Origin: Actinernus sp. WN-2022
Taxonomy: Eukaryota; Cnidaria; Anthozoa; Actiniaria; Actinernidae
DNA: 64,000 bases
Assembly (NCBI GenBank): GCA_030867875.1
Contig: JAOWCC010000302.1
Location: 42,544 to 106,543 of the forward strand
Reading direction: 5' to 3'
The translations under genes were made by a program, and so were the position numbers. Shown here one piece after another: positions 42,156-57,035 of the stretch; the stretch's first letter is position 1; each line of letters begins with the position of its first letter. A model generated the notes under the pieces. That model was not told where the DNA came from. It saw nothing but the letters and a program-made list of their open reading frames with translations, and did no database searches.

Positions 42156-44752
42156 TTCATCATTCCTGATTCATCATTCCTGATTCCTGACTCATCATAC
42201 CTGATTCATGATTCATGATTCATCATTCCTGATTCATCATTCCTGATTCCTGATTCATCATTCATCATTCCTGATTCATCATTCCTGATTCCTGACTCAT
42301 CATTCCTGATTCATGATTCATCATTCATCATTCCTGATTCATCATTCATCATTCCTGATTCCTGATTCATCATTCCTGATTCATCATTCCTGATTCCTGA
42401 CTCATCATTCCTGATTCATGATTCATCATTCATCATTCCTGATTCATCATTCCTGATTCCTGATTCATCATTCCTGAATGCTGATTCCTGATTCATCATT
42501 CCTGATTCATCATTCCTGATTCCTGACTCATCATTCATCATTCCTGATTCCTGATTCCTGATTCATCATTCATCATTCTTGATTCATCATTCATCATTCC
42601 TGATTGAACATTCCTGATTCCTGATTCATCATTCCAGATTCCTGATTCATCATTCCTGATTCATCATTCCTGATTCATCATTCCTGATTCCTGACTCATC
42701 ATTCATCATTCCTGATTCCTGATTCCTGATTCATCATTCCTGATTCATCATTCATCATTCCTGATTCATCATTCCTTATTCCTGATTCATCATTCCTGAT
42801 TCCTGATTCATCATTCATCATTCCTGATTCATCATTCATCATTCCTGATTCGTCATTCATCATTCCTGATTCATCATTTCTGATTCCTGATTCCTGATTC
42901 ATCATTCCTGATTCCTGATTCCTGATTCATCATTCCTGATTCATCATTCCTGATTCATCATTCATCATTCCTGATTCATCATTCCTGATTCCTGATTCAT
43001 CATTCCTGATTCCTGATTCATCATTCCTGATTCCTGATTCATCATTCCTGATTCCTGATTCATCATTCCTGATTCCTGATTCATCATTCCTGATTCATGA
43101 TTCACGATTCCTGATTCCTGATTCATCATTCCTCTTTCCTGATTCATCATTCCTGATTCCTGATTCATCATTCCTGATTCCTGATTCATCATTCCTCATT
43201 CCTGATTCATCAATCCTCATTCCTGATTCATCATTCCTCATTCCTGATTGATCATTCCTCATTCCTGATTGATCATTCGTCATTCCTGATTCATCATTCC
43301 TGATTCCTGATTCATCATTCCTGATTCCTGATTCATCACTCCTGATTCCTGATTCATCATTCCTGATTCCTGATTTATCATTGCTGATTCCTGACTCATC
43401 ATTCATCATTCCTGATTCATCATTCCTGATTCCTGATTCATCATTCCTGATTCCTGATTCATCATTCATCATTCCTGATTCATCATTCCTTATTCCTGAT
43501 TCATCATTCCTGATTCCTGATTCATCATTCATCATTCCTGATTCATCATTCCTGATTCCTGACTCATCATTCATCATTCCTGATTCATCATTCCTTATTC
43601 CTGATTCATCATTCCTGAATACTGATTCATCATTCATCATTCCTGATTGATCATTCCTGATTCCTGATTCGTCATTCCTGATTCTTGATTCATCATTGCT
43701 GATTCCTGATTCATCATTGCTGATTCCTGATTCATCATTCATCATTCCTGATTCCTGATTCATCATTCCTGATTCATCATTCCTGATTCCTGACTCATCA
43801 TACCTGATTCATGATTCATGATTCATCATTCCTGATTCATCATTCCTGATTCCTGATTCATCATTCATCATTCCTGATTCATCATTCCTTATTCCTGATT
43901 CATCATTCCTGATTCCTGATTCATCATTGCTGATTCCTGATTCATCATTCATCATTCCTGATTCCTGATTCATCATTCCTGATTCATCATTCCTGATTCC
44001 TGACTCATCATTCCTGATTCATGATTCATCATTCATCATTCCTGATTCATCATTCCTGATTCCTGATTCATCATTCCTGAATGCTGATTCCTGATTCATC
44101 ATTCCTGATTCATCATTCCTGATTCCTGACTCATCATTCATCATTCCTGATTCCTGATTCCTGATTCATCATTCATCATTCCTGATTCATCATTCCTTAT
44201 TCCTGATTCATCATTCCTGATTCATCATTCATCATTCCTGATTCCTGATTCCTGATTCATCATTCCTGATTCATCATTCATCATTCCTGATTCATCATTC
44301 CTTATTCCTGATTCATCATTCCTGATTCATCATTCATCATTCCTGATTCATCATTCATCATTCCTGATTCATCATTCATCATTCCTGATTCATCATTCAT
44401 CATTCCTGATTCATTATTCCTGATTCCTGATTCATCATTCCTGAATCCTGATTCATCATTCCTGATTCGTCATTTCTGATTCCTGATTCCCGATTCATCA
44501 TTCCTGATTCCTGATTCATCATTCCTCATTCCTGATTCCTGATTCATCATTCCTGATTCCTGATTCATCATTCCTGATTCATGATTCACGATTCCTGATT
44601 CCTGATTCATCATTCCTCTTTCCTGATTCATCATTCCTGATTCGTCATTTCTGATTCCTGATTCCCGATTCATCATTCATGATTCCTGATTCATCATTCC
44701 TCATTCCTGATTCCTGATTCATCATTCCTGATTCCTGATTCATCATTCCTGA
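42156..44752. repeat. 2.6-kb higher-order block D8, copy a
   Basis: This segment matches 45516-48112 at offset 3,360. It is marked by TACCTGA followed by two TTCATGA units near 42.2 kb and by the unique-looking TTGAACA near 42.60 kb (45.96 kb in copy b, 62.40 kb in copy c). It ends where 44753 is TTCATGA and 48113 is TTCATCA. From about 43.69 kb it has TTGCTGA in places where older blocks carry TCGCTGA. Confidence 0.92.
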
Positions 44753-45515
44753 TTCATGATTCACGATTCCTGATTCCTGATTCATCATTCCTCTTTCCTG
44801 ATTCATCATTCCTGATTCCTGATTCATCATTCCTGATTCCTGATTCATGATTCCTCATTCCTGATTCATCAATCCTCATTCCTGATTCATCATTCCTCAT
44901 TCCTGATTGATCATTCCTCATTCCTGATACATCATTCCTGATTCCTGATTCATCATTCCTTATTCCTGATTAATCACTCCTGATTCCTGATTCCTGATTC
45001 ATCATTCCTGATTCCTGATTCATCATTGCTGATTCCTGATTCATCATTCATCATTCCTGATTCCTGATTCATCATTCCTGATTCATCATTCCTGATTCCT
45101 GACTCATCATACCTGATTCATGATTCATGATTCATCATTCCTGATTCATCATTCCTGATTCCTGATTCATCATTCATCATTCCTGATTCATCATTCCTGA
45201 TTCATGATTCACGATTCCTGATTCCTGATTCATCATTCCTCTTTCCTGATTCATCATTCCTGATTCGTCATTTCTGATTCCTGATTCCCGATTCATCATT
45301 CATGATTCCTGATTCCTGATTCATCATTCCTGATTCATGATTCACGATTCCTGATTCCTGATTCATCATTCCTCTTTCCTGATTCATCATTCCTGATTCA
45401 TCATTCCTTATTCCTGATTAATCACTCCTGATTCCTGATTCCTGATTCATCATTCCTGATTCCTGATTCATCATTGCTGATTCCTGATTCATCATTCATC
45501 ATTCCTGATTCCTGA
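44753..45515. repeat. Heptamer array between the first two D8 copies
   Basis: These 763 bases hold P-type cassette parts (TTCCCGA near 45.29 kb, paired TTCATGA TTCACGA near 45.20 and 45.33 kb, TTCCTCT units) and TTAATCA at 45418. The right part, from 45390, is shared with 61822 onward. No gene is seen. Confidence 0.87.
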
Positions 45516-48112
45516 TTCATCATTCCTGATTCATCATTCCTGATTCCTGACTCATCATACCTGATTCATGATTCATGATTCATCATTCCTGATTCATCAT
45601 TCCTGATTCCTGATTCATCATTCATCATTCCTGATTCATCATTCCTGATTCCTGACTCATCATTCCTGATTCATGATTCATCATTCATCATTCCTGATTC
45701 ATCATTCATCATTCCTGATTCCTGATTCATCATTCCTGATTCATCATTCCTGATTCCTGACTCATCATTCCTGATTCATGATTCATCATTCATCATTCCT
45801 GATTCATCATTCCTGATTCCTGATTCATCATTCCTGAATGCTGATTCCTGATTCATCATTCCTGATTCATCATTCCTGATTCCTGACTCATCATTCATCA
45901 TTCCTGATTCCTGATTCCTGATTCATCATTCATCATTCTTGATTCATCATTCATCATTCCTGATTGAACATTCCTGATTCCTGATTCATCATTCCAGATT
46001 CCTGATTCATCATTCCTGATTCATCATTCCTGATTCATCATTCCTGATTCCTGACTCATCATTCATCATTCCTGATTCCTGATTCCTGATTCATCATTCC
46101 TGATTCATCATTCATCATTCCTGATTCATCATTCCTTATTCCTGATTCATCATTCCTGATTCCTGATTCATCATTCATCATTCCTGATTCATCATTCATC
46201 ATTCCTGATTCGTCATTCATCATTCCTGATTCATCATTTCTGATTCCTGATTCCTGATTCATCATTCCTGATTCCTGATTCCTGATTCATCATTCCTGAT
46301 TCATCATTCCTGATTCATCATTCATCATTCCTGATTCATCATTCCTGATTCCTGATTCATCATTCCTGATTCCTGATTCATCATTCCTGATTCCTGATTC
46401 ATCATTCCTGATTCCTGATTCATCATTCCTGATTCCTGATTCATCATTCCTGATTCATGATTCACGATTCCTGATTCCTGATTCATCATTCCTCTTTCCT
46501 GATTCATCATTCCTGATTCCTGATTCATCATTCCTGATTCCTGATTCATCATTCCTCATTCCTGATTCATCAATCCTCATTCCTGATTCATCATTCCTCA
46601 TTCCTGATTGATCATTCCTCATTCCTGATTGATCATTCGTCATTCCTGATTCATCATTCCTGATTCCTGATTCATCATTCCTGATTCCTGATTCATCACT
46701 CCTGATTCCTGATTCATCATTCCTGATTCCTGATTTATCATTGCTGATTCCTGACTCATCATTCATCATTCCTGATTCATCATTCCTGATTCCTGATTCA
46801 TCATTCCTGATTCCTGATTCATCATTCATCATTCCTGATTCATCATTCCTTATTCCTGATTCATCATTCCTGATTCCTGATTCATCATTCATCATTCCTG
46901 ATTCATCATTCCTGATTCCTGACTCATCATTCATCATTCCTGATTCATCATTCCTTATTCCTGATTCATCATTCCTGAATACTGATTCATCATTCATCAT
47001 TCCTGATTGATCATTCCTGATTCCTGATTCGTCATTCCTGATTCTTGATTCATCATTGCTGATTCCTGATTCATCATTGCTGATTCCTGATTCATCATTC
47101 ATCATTCCTGATTCCTGATTCATCATTCCTGATTCATCATTCCTGATTCCTGACTCATCATACCTGATTCATGATTCATGATTCATCATTCCTGATTCAT
47201 CATTCCTGATTCCTGATTCATCATTCATCATTCCTGATTCATCATTCCTTATTCCTGATTCATCATTCCTGATTCCTGATTCATCATTGCTGATTCCTGA
47301 TTCATCATTCATCATTCCTGATTCCTGATTCATCATTCCTGATTCATCATTCCTGATTCCTGACTCATCATTCCTGATTCATGATTCATCATTCATCATT
47401 CCTGATTCATCATTCCTGATTCCTGATTCATCATTCCTGAATGCTGATTCCTGATTCATCATTCCTGATTCATCATTCCTGATTCCTGACTCATCATTCA
47501 TCATTCCTGATTCCTGATTCCTGATTCATCATTCATCATTCCTGATTCATCATTCCTTATTCCTGATTCATCATTCCTGATTCATCATTCATCATTCCTG
47601 ATTCCTGATTCCTGATTCATCATTCCTGATTCATCATTCATCATTCCTGATTCATCATTCCTTATTCCTGATTCATCATTCCTGATTCATCATTCATCAT
47701 TCCTGATTCATCATTCATCATTCCTGATTCATCATTCATCATTCCTGATTCATCATTCATCATTCCTGATTCATTATTCCTGATTCCTGATTCATCATTC
47801 CTGAATCCTGATTCATCATTCCTGATTCGTCATTTCTGATTCCTGATTCCCGATTCATCATTCCTGATTCCTGATTCATCATTCCTCATTCCTGATTCCT
47901 GATTCATCATTCCTGATTCCTGATTCATCATTCCTGATTCATGATTCACGATTCCTGATTCCTGATTCATCATTCCTCTTTCCTGATTCATCATTCCTGA
48001 TTCGTCATTTCTGATTCCTGATTCCCGATTCATCATTCATGATTCCTGATTCATCATTCCTCATTCCTGATTCCTGATTCATCATTCCTGATTCCTGATT
48101 CATCATTCCTGA
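45516..48112. repeat. 2.6-kb higher-order block D8, copy b
   Basis: Second copy of 42156-44752, with no length change and no base difference noticed. Together with its left flank from 45390 it recurs at 61822-64000. Confidence 0.92.
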
Positions 48113-50320
48113 TTCATCATTCCTGATCCATCATTCCTGATTCCTGACTCATCATTCATCATTCCTGATTCCTGATTCCTGATTCATCATTCCTGATTCA
48201 TCATTCATCATTCCTGATTCATCATTCCTTATTCCTGATTCATCATTCCTGATTCCTGATTCATCATTCATCATTCCTGATTCATCATTCATCATTCCTG
48301 ATTCGTCATTCATCATTCCTGATTCATCATTCCTGATTCCTGATTCCTGATTCATCATTCCTGATTCCTGATTCCTGATTCATCATTCCTGATTCATCAT
48401 TCCTGATTCATCATTCATCATTCCTGATTCATCATTCCTGATTCCTGATTCATCATTCCTGATTCCTGATTCATCATTCCTGATTCCTGATTCATCTTTC
48501 CTGATTCCTGATTCATCATTCCTGATTCCTGATTCATCATTCCTGATTCATGATTCACGATTCCTGATTCCTGATTCATCATTCTTCTTTCCTGATTCAT
48601 CATTCCTGATTCCTGATTCATCATTCCTGATTCCTGATTCATCATTCCTCATTCCTGATTCATCAATCCTGAATACTGATTCATCATTCATCATTCCTGA
48701 TTCATCATTCCTGATTCCTGATTCCTGATTCATCATTCCTTGATTCCTGACTCATCATTCATCATTCCTGATTCCTGATTCCTGATTCATCATTCCTGAT
48801 TCATCATTCATCATTCCTGATTCATCATTCCTTATTCCTGATTCATCATTCCTGATTCATCATTCATCATTCCTGATTCATCATTCATCATTCCTGATTC
48901 ATCATTCATCATTCCTGATTCATCATTCATCATTCCTGATTCATCATTCCTGATTCCTGATTCATCATTCCTGAATCCTGATTCATCATTCCTGATTCAT
49001 CATTTCTGATTCCTGATTCCCGATTCATCATTCATGATTCCTGATTCATCATTCCTCATTCCTGATTCCTGATTCATCATTCCTGATTCCTGATTCATCA
49101 TTCCTGATTCATGATTCACGATTCCTGATTCCTGATTCATAATTCCTCTTTCCTGATTCATCATTCCTGATTCCTGATTCATCATTCCTGATTCCTGATT
49201 CATCATTCCTCATTCCTGATTCATCAATCCTCATTCCTGATTCATCATTCCTCATTCCTGATTGATCATTCCTCATTCCTGATACATCATTCCTGATTCC
49301 TGATTCATCATTCCTTATTCCTGATTAATCACTCCTGATTCCTGATTCCTGATTAATCACTCCTGATTCCTGATTCCTGATTCATCATTCCTGATTCCTG
49401 ATTCATCATTGCTGATTCCTGATTCATCATTCATCATTCCTGATTCCTGATTCATCATTCCTGATTCATCATTCCTGATTCCTGACTCATCATTCATCAT
49501 TTCTGATTCCTGATTCATCATTCATCATTCCTGATTCATCATTCATCATTCCTGATTCATCATTCCTGATTCCTGATTCATCATTCCAGATTCCTGATTC
49601 ATCATTCCTGATTCATCATTCCTGATTCCTGACTCATCATTCATCATTCCTGATTCCTGATTCCTGATTCATCATTCCTGATTCATCATTTCTGATTCCT
49701 GATTCCCGATTCATCATTCATGATTCCTGATTCATCATTCCTCATTCCTGATTCCTGATTCATCATTCCTGATTCCTGATTCATCATTCCTGATTCATGA
49801 TTCACGATTCCTGATTCCTGATTCATCATTCCTCTTTCCTGATTCATCATTCCTGATTCCTGATTCATCATTCCTGATTCCTGATTCATGATTCCTCATT
49901 CCTGATTCATCAATCCTCATTCCTGATTCATCATTCCTCATTCCTGATTGATCATTCCTCATTCCTGATACATCATTCCTGATTCCTGATTCATCATTCC
50001 TTATTCCTGATTAATCACTCCTGATTCCTGATTCCTGATTCATCATTCCTGATTCCTGATTCATCATTGCTGATTCCTGATTCATCATTCATCATTCCTG
50101 ATTCCTGATTCATCATTCCTGATTCATCATTCCTGATTCCTGACTCATCATTCATCATTCCTGATTCATCATTCCTGATTACTGATTCATCATTGCTGAT
50201 TCCTGATTCCTGATTCATCATTCCAGATTCCTGATTCATCATTCCTGATTCATCATTCCTGATTCCTGACTCATCATTCATCATTCCTGATTCCTGATTC
50301 CTGATTCATCATTCCTGATT
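48113..50320. repeat. Partial copy of block D7 (31.6-33.8 kb type)
   Basis: This region matches 31612 onward at offset 16,501, then at 16,522 after three extra heptamers near 49.4 kb. It includes the 8-base unit at 48736 and the doubled TTAATCA CTCCTGA motif at about 49.33 and 49.36 kb. A private change gives TCCATCA near 48127. The right limit is approximate. Confidence 0.85.
48736..48743. repeat. 8-base unit TTCCTTGA, register shift 5 (+1)
   Basis: Same unit and context, offset 16,501 from 32235. It moves the register from 2 to 3 modulo 7. Confidence 0.95.
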
Positions 50321-51291
50321 CATCATTCATCATTCCTGATTCATCATTTCTGATTCCTGATTCCCGATTCATCATTCATGATTCCTGATTCATCATTCCT
50401 CATTCCTGATTCCTGATTCATCATTCCTGATTCCTGATTCATCATTCCTGATTCATGATTCACGATTCCTGATTCCTGATTCATCATTCCTCTTTCCTGA
50501 TTCATCATTCCTGATTCCTGATTCATCATTCCTGATTCCTGATTCATGATTCCTCATTCCTGATTCATCAATCCTCATTCCTGATTCATCATTCCTCATT
50601 CCTGATTGATCATTCCTCATTCCTGATACATCATTCCTGATTCCTGATTCATCATTCCTTATTCCTGATTAATCACTCCTGATTCCTGATTCCTGATTCA
50701 TCATTCCTGATTCCTGATTCATCATTGCTGATTCCTGATTCATCATTCATCATTCCTGATTCCTGATTCATCATTCCTGATTCATCATTCCTGATTCCTG
50801 ACTCATCATACCTGATTCATGATTCATGATTCATCATTCCTGATTCATCATTCCTGATTCCTGATTCATCATTCATCATTCCTGATTCATCATTCCTGAT
50901 TCCTGACTCATCATTCCTGATTCCTGATTCATCATTCATCATTCCTGATTCATCATTCATCATTCCTGATTCCTGATTCATCATTCCTGATTCATCATTC
51001 CTGATTCCTGACTCATCATTCCTGATTCATGATTCATCATTCATCATTCCTGATTCATCATTCCTGATTCCTGATTCATCATTCCTGAATGCTGATTCCT
51101 GATTCATCATTCCTGATTCATCATTCCTGATTCCTGACTCATCATTCATCATTCCTGATTCCTGATTCCTGATTCATCATTCATCATTCTTGATTCATCA
51201 TTCATCATTCCTGATTCATCATTCCTGATTCCTGATTCCTGATTCATCATTCCTGATTCATCATTCCTGATTCATCATTCATCATTCCTGA
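50321..51291. repeat. Heptamer array with P cassette and D8-like start
   Basis: This stretch holds a TTCCCGA cassette near 50.36 kb, TTAATCA near 50.67 kb and a TACCTGA TTCATGA TTCATGA group near 50.81 kb that resembles the start of block D8. No gene or unique sequence is seen. Confidence 0.85.
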
Positions 51292-52880
51292 TTCATTATT
51301 TCTGATTCATCATTCCTGATTCATCATTCATCATTCCTGATTCATCATTCATCATTCCTGATTCCTGATTCGTCATTCATCATTCCTGATTCATCATTCA
51401 TCATTCCTCATTCCTGATTCCTGATTCATCATTCCTGATTCCTGAATCCTGATTCATCATTCCTGATTCATCATTCCTGATTCATCATTCATCATTCCTG
51501 ATTCATCATTCCTGATTCCTGATTCGTCATTCATCATTCCTGATTCATCATTCCTGATTCCTGATTCCTGATTCATCATTCCTGATTCCTGATTCCTGAT
51601 TCATCATTCCTGATTCCTGACTCATCATTCATCATTCCTGATTCCTGATTCCTGATTCATCATTCCTGATTCATCATTCATCATTCCTGATTCATCATTC
51701 CTTATTCCTGATTCATCATTCCTGATTCATCATTCATCATTCCTGATTCCTGATTCCTGATTCATCATTCCTGATTCATCATTCATCATTCCTGATTCAT
51801 CATTCCTTATTCCTGATTCATCATTCCTGATTCATCATTCATCATTCCTGATTCATCATTCATCATTCCTGATTCATCATTCATCATTCCTGATTCATCA
51901 TTCATCATTCCTGATTCATTATTCCTGATTCCTGATTCATCATTCCTGAATCCTGATTCATCATTCCTGATTCGTCATTTCTGATTCCTGATTCCCGATT
52001 CATCATTCATGATTCCTGATTCATCATTCCTCATTCCTGATTCCTGATTCATCATTCCTGATTCCTGATTCATCATTCCTGATTCATGATTCACGATTCC
52101 TGATTCCTGATTCATCATTCCTCTTTCCTGATTCATCATTCCTGATTCGTCATTTCTGATTCCTGATTCCCGATTCATCATTCATGATTCCTGATTCATC
52201 ATTCCTCATTCCTGATTCCTGATTCATCATTCCTGATTCCTGATTCATCATTCCTGATTCATCATTCCTGATTCATCATTCCTGATTCCTGACTCATCAT
52301 TCATCATTCCTGATTCCTGATTCCTGATTCATCATTCCTGATTCATCATTCATCATTCCTGATTCATCATTCCTTATTCCTGATTCATCATTCCTGATTC
52401 CTGATTCATCATTCATCATTCCTGATTCATCATTCATCATTCCTGATTCGTCATTCATCATTCCTGATTCATCATTCCTGATTCCTGATTCCTGATTCAT
52501 CATTCCTGATTCCTGATTCCTGATTCATCATTCCTGATTCATCATTCCTGATTCATCATTCATCATTCCTGATTCATCATTCCTGATTCCTGATTCATCA
52601 TTCCTGATTCCTGATTCATCATTCCTGATTCCTGATTCATCTTTCCTGATTCCTGATTCATCATTCCTGATTCCTGATTCATCATTCCTGATTCATGATT
52701 CACGATTCCTGATTCCTGATTCATCATTCTTCTTTCCTGATTCATCATTCCTGATTCCTGATTCATCATTCCTGATTCCTGATTCATCATTCCTCATTCC
52801 TGATTCATCAATCCTGAATACTGATTCATCATTCATCATTCCTGATTCATCATTCCTGATTCCTGATTCCTGATTCATCA
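51292..52880. repeat. Partial copy of block D7 (37.2-38.8 kb type)
   Basis: This region starts at the TTCATTA TTTCTGA landmark and follows 37178-38780, first at offset 14,114 and then at 14,100, so two heptamers are missing. It leads into the 8-base unit at 52881. Confidence 0.86.
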
Positions 52881-54582
52881 TTCCTTGATTCCTGACTCAT
52901 CATTCATCATTCCTGATTCCTGATTCCTGATTCATCATTCCTGATTCATCATTCATCATTCCTGATTCATCATTCCTTATTCCTGATTCATCATTCCTGA
53001 TTCATCATTCATCATTCCTGATTCATCATTCATCATTCCTGATTCATCATTCATCATTCCTGATTCATCATTCCTGATTCCTGATTCATCATTCCTGAAT
53101 CCTGATTCATCATTCCTGATTCATCATTTCTGATTCCTGATTCCCGATTCATCATTCCTCATTCCTGATTCCTGATTCATCATTCCTGATTCCTGATTCA
53201 TCATTCCTGATTCATGATTCACGATTCCTGATTCCTGATTCATAATTCCTCTTTCCTGATTCATCATTCCTGATTCCTGATTCATCATTCCTGATTCATG
53301 ATTCACGATTCCTGATTCCTGATTCATAATTCCTCTTTCCTGATTCATCATTCCTGATTCCTGATTCATCATTCCTGATTCCTGATTCATCATTCCTCAT
53401 TCCTGATTCATCAATCCTCATTCCTGATTCATCATTCCTCATTCCTGATTGATCATTCCTCATTCCTGATACATCATTCCTGATTCCTGATTCATCATTC
53501 CTTATTCCTGATTAATCACTCCTGATTCCTGATTCCTGATTCATCATTCCTGATTCCTGATTCATCATTGCTGATTCCTGATTCATCATTCATCATTCCT
53601 GATTCCTGATTCATCATTCCTGATTCATCATTCCTGATTCCTGACTCATCATTCATCATTTCTGATTCCTGATTCATCATTCATCATTCCTGATTCATCA
53701 TTCATCATTCCTGATTCATCATTCCTGATTCCTGATTCATCATTCCAGATTCCTGATTCATCATTCCTGATTCATCATTCCTGATTCCTGACTCATCATT
53801 CATCATTCCTGATTCCTGATTCCTGATTCATCATTCCTGATTCATCATTTCTGATTCCTGATTCCCGATTCATCATTCATGATTCCTGATTCATCATTCC
53901 TCATTCCTGATTCCTGATTCATCATTCCTGATTCCTGATTCATCATTCCTGATTCATGATTCACGATTCCTGATTCCTGATTCATCATTCCTCTTTCCTG
54001 ATTCATCATTCCTGATTCCTGATTCATCATTCCTGATTCCTGATTCATGATTCCTCATTCCTGATTCATCAATCCTCATTCCTGATTCATCATTCCTCAT
54101 TCCTGATTGATCATTCCTGATTCCTGATTCATCATTCCTGATTCCTGATTCCTGATTCATCATTCCTGATTCCTGATTCATCATTCATCATTCCTGATTC
54201 ATCATTCATCATTCCTGATTCGTCATTCATCATTCCTGATTTATCATTCCTGATTCCTGATTCCTGATTCATCACTCCTGATTCCTGATTCCTGATTCAT
54301 CATTCCTGATTCCTGATTCATCATTGCTGATTCCTGATTCATCATTCATCATTCCTGATTCCTGATTCATCATTCCTGATTCATCATTCCTGATTCCTGA
54401 CTCATCATTCATCATTCCTGATTCATCATTCCTGATTCCTGATTCATCATTGCTGATTCCTGATTCCTGATTCATCATTCCAGATTCCTGATTCATCATT
54501 CCTGATTCATCATTCCTGATTCCTGACTCATCATTCATCATTCCTGATTCATCATTCCTGATTCCTGATTCCTGATTCATCA
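52881..54582. repeat. Tandem 1,702-bp unit D10, copy a
   Basis: The unit begins with the 8-base TTCCTTGA (52881-52888, register 3 to 4) and is followed directly by a second copy starting with the same unit at 54583. Its length is 243 heptamers plus one base, the extra base being the inserted T. It contains two successive TTCATGA TTCACGA ... TTCATAA groups near 53.21-53.31 kb and a TTTATCA unit near 54.24 kb. Confidence 0.93.
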
Positions 54583-56249
54583 TTCCTTGATTCCTGACTC
54601 ATCATTCATCATTCCTGATTCCTGATTCCTGATTCATCATTCCTGATTCATCATTCATCATTCCTGATTCATCATTCCTTATTCCTGATTCATCATTCCT
54701 GATTCATCATTCATCATTCCTGATTCATCATTCATCATTCCTGATTCATCATTCATCATTCCTGATTCATCATTCCTGATTCCTGATTCATCATTCCTGA
54801 ATCCTGATTCATCATTCCTGATTCATCATTTCTGATTCCTGATTCCCGATTCATCATTCCTCATTCCTGATTCCTGATTCATCATTCCTGATTCCTGATT
54901 CATCATTCCTGATTCATGATTCACGATTCCTGATTCCTGATTCATAATTCCTCTTTCCTGATTCATCATTCCTGATTCCTGATTCATCATTCCTGATTCA
55001 TGATTCACGATTCCTGATTCCTGATTCATAATTCCTCTTTCCTGATTCATCATTCCTGATTCCTGATTCATCATTCCTGATTCCTGATTCATCATTCCTC
55101 ATTCCTGATTCATCAATCCTCATTCCTGATTCATCATTCCTCATTCCTGATTGATCATTCCTCATTCCTGATACATCATTCCTGATTCCTGATTCATCAT
55201 TCCTTATTCCTGATTAATCACTCCTGATTCCTGATTCCTGATTCATCATTCCTGATTCCTGATTCATCATTGCTGATTCCTGATTCATCATTCATCATTC
55301 CTGATTCCTGATTCATCATTCCTGATTCATCATTCCTGATTCCTGACTCATCATTCATCATTTCTGATTCCTGATTCATCATTCATCATTCCTGATTCAT
55401 CATTCATCATTCCTGATTCATCATTCCTGATTCCTGATTCATCATTCCAGATTCCTGATTCATCATTCCTGATTCATCATTCCTGATTCCTGACTCATCA
55501 TTCATCATTCCTGATTCCTGATTCCTGATTCATCATTCCTGATTCATCATTTCTGATTCCTGATTCCCGATTCATCATTCATGATTCCTGATTCATCATT
55601 CCTCATTCCTGATTCCTGATTCATCATTCCTGATTCCTGATTCATCATTCCTGATTCATGATTCACGATTCCTGATTCCTGATTCATCATTCCTCTTTCC
55701 TGATTCATCATTCCTGATTCCTGATTCATCATTCCTGATTCCTGATTCATGATTCCTCATTCCTGATTCATCAATCCTCATTCCTGATTCATCATTCCTC
55801 ATTCCTGATTGATCATTCCTGATTCCTGATTCATCATTCCTGATTCCTGATTCCTGATTCATCATTCCTGATTCCTGATTCATCATTCATCATTCCTGAT
55901 TCATCATTCATCATTCCTGATTCGTCATTCATCATTCCTGATTTATCATTCCTGATTCCTGATTCCTGATTCATCACTCCTGATTCCTGATTCCTGATTC
56001 ATCATTCCTGATTCCTGATTCATCATTGCTGATTCCTGATTCATCATTCATCATTCCTGATTCCTGATTCATCATTCCTGATTCATCATTCCTGATTCCT
56101 GACTCATCATTCATCATTCCTGATTCATCATTCCTGATTCCTGATTCATCATTGCTGATTCCTGATTCCTGATTCATCATTCCAGATTCCTGATTCATCA
56201 TTCCTGATTCATCATTCCTGATTCCTGACTCATCATTCATCATTCCTGA
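54583..56249. repeat. Tandem 1,702-bp unit D10, copy b
   Basis: Second copy of the preceding unit. It opens with the sixth and last 8-base unit at 54583-54590, which moves the register from 4 to 5 modulo 7. It stops matching at 56250, where it has TTCCTGA against TTCATCA at 54548. Confidence 0.93.
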
Positions 56250-57004
56250 TTCCTGATTCCTGATTCATCATTCCTGATTCATCATTCATCATTCCTGATT
56301 CATCATTTCTGATTCCTGATTCCCGATTCATCATTCATGATTCCTGATTCATCATTCCTCATTCCTGATTCCTGATTCATCATTCCTGATTCCTGATTCA
56401 TCATTCCTGATTCATGATTCACGATTCCTGATTCCTGATTCATCATTCCTCTTTCCTGATTCATCATTCCTGATTCCTGATTCATCATTCCTGATTCCTG
56501 ATTCATGATTCCTCATTCCTGATTCATCAATCCTCATTCCTGATTCATCATTCCTCATTCCTGATTGATCATTCCTCATTCCTGATACATCATTCCTGAT
56601 TCCTGATTCATCATTCCTTATTCCTGATTAATCACTCCTGATTCCTGATTCCTGATTCATCATTCCTGATTCCTGATTCATCATTGCTGATTCCTGATTC
56701 ATCATTCATCATTCCTGATTCATCATTCATCATTTCTGATTCGTCATTCATCATTCCTGATTCATCATTCCTGATTCCTGACTCATCATTCCTGATTCAT
56801 CATTCCTGATTCCTGATTCCTGATTCATCATTCATGATTCATCATTCCTGATTCCTGATTCATCATTCCTGATTCCTGATTCATCATTCCTGATTCCTGA
56901 CTCATCATTCCTGATTCATGATTCACGATTCCTGATTCCTGATTCATCATTTCTCTTTCCTGATTCATCATTCCTGATTCATCATTCCTGATTCCTGATT
57001 CCTG

Positions 57005-57035
<31 letters not shown>

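Noticed and set aside
43095..43766. Minus-strand open frame of 223 codons with repeated NDESG-type residues (also at 46455-47126 and 62887-63558)
   Set aside because: It is entirely made of the seven-residue reading of the heptamers, has overlapping open frames on the other strand, no ribosome binding or promoter signal, and recurs only because block D8 is copied. Its ends are set by chance stop-bearing units.
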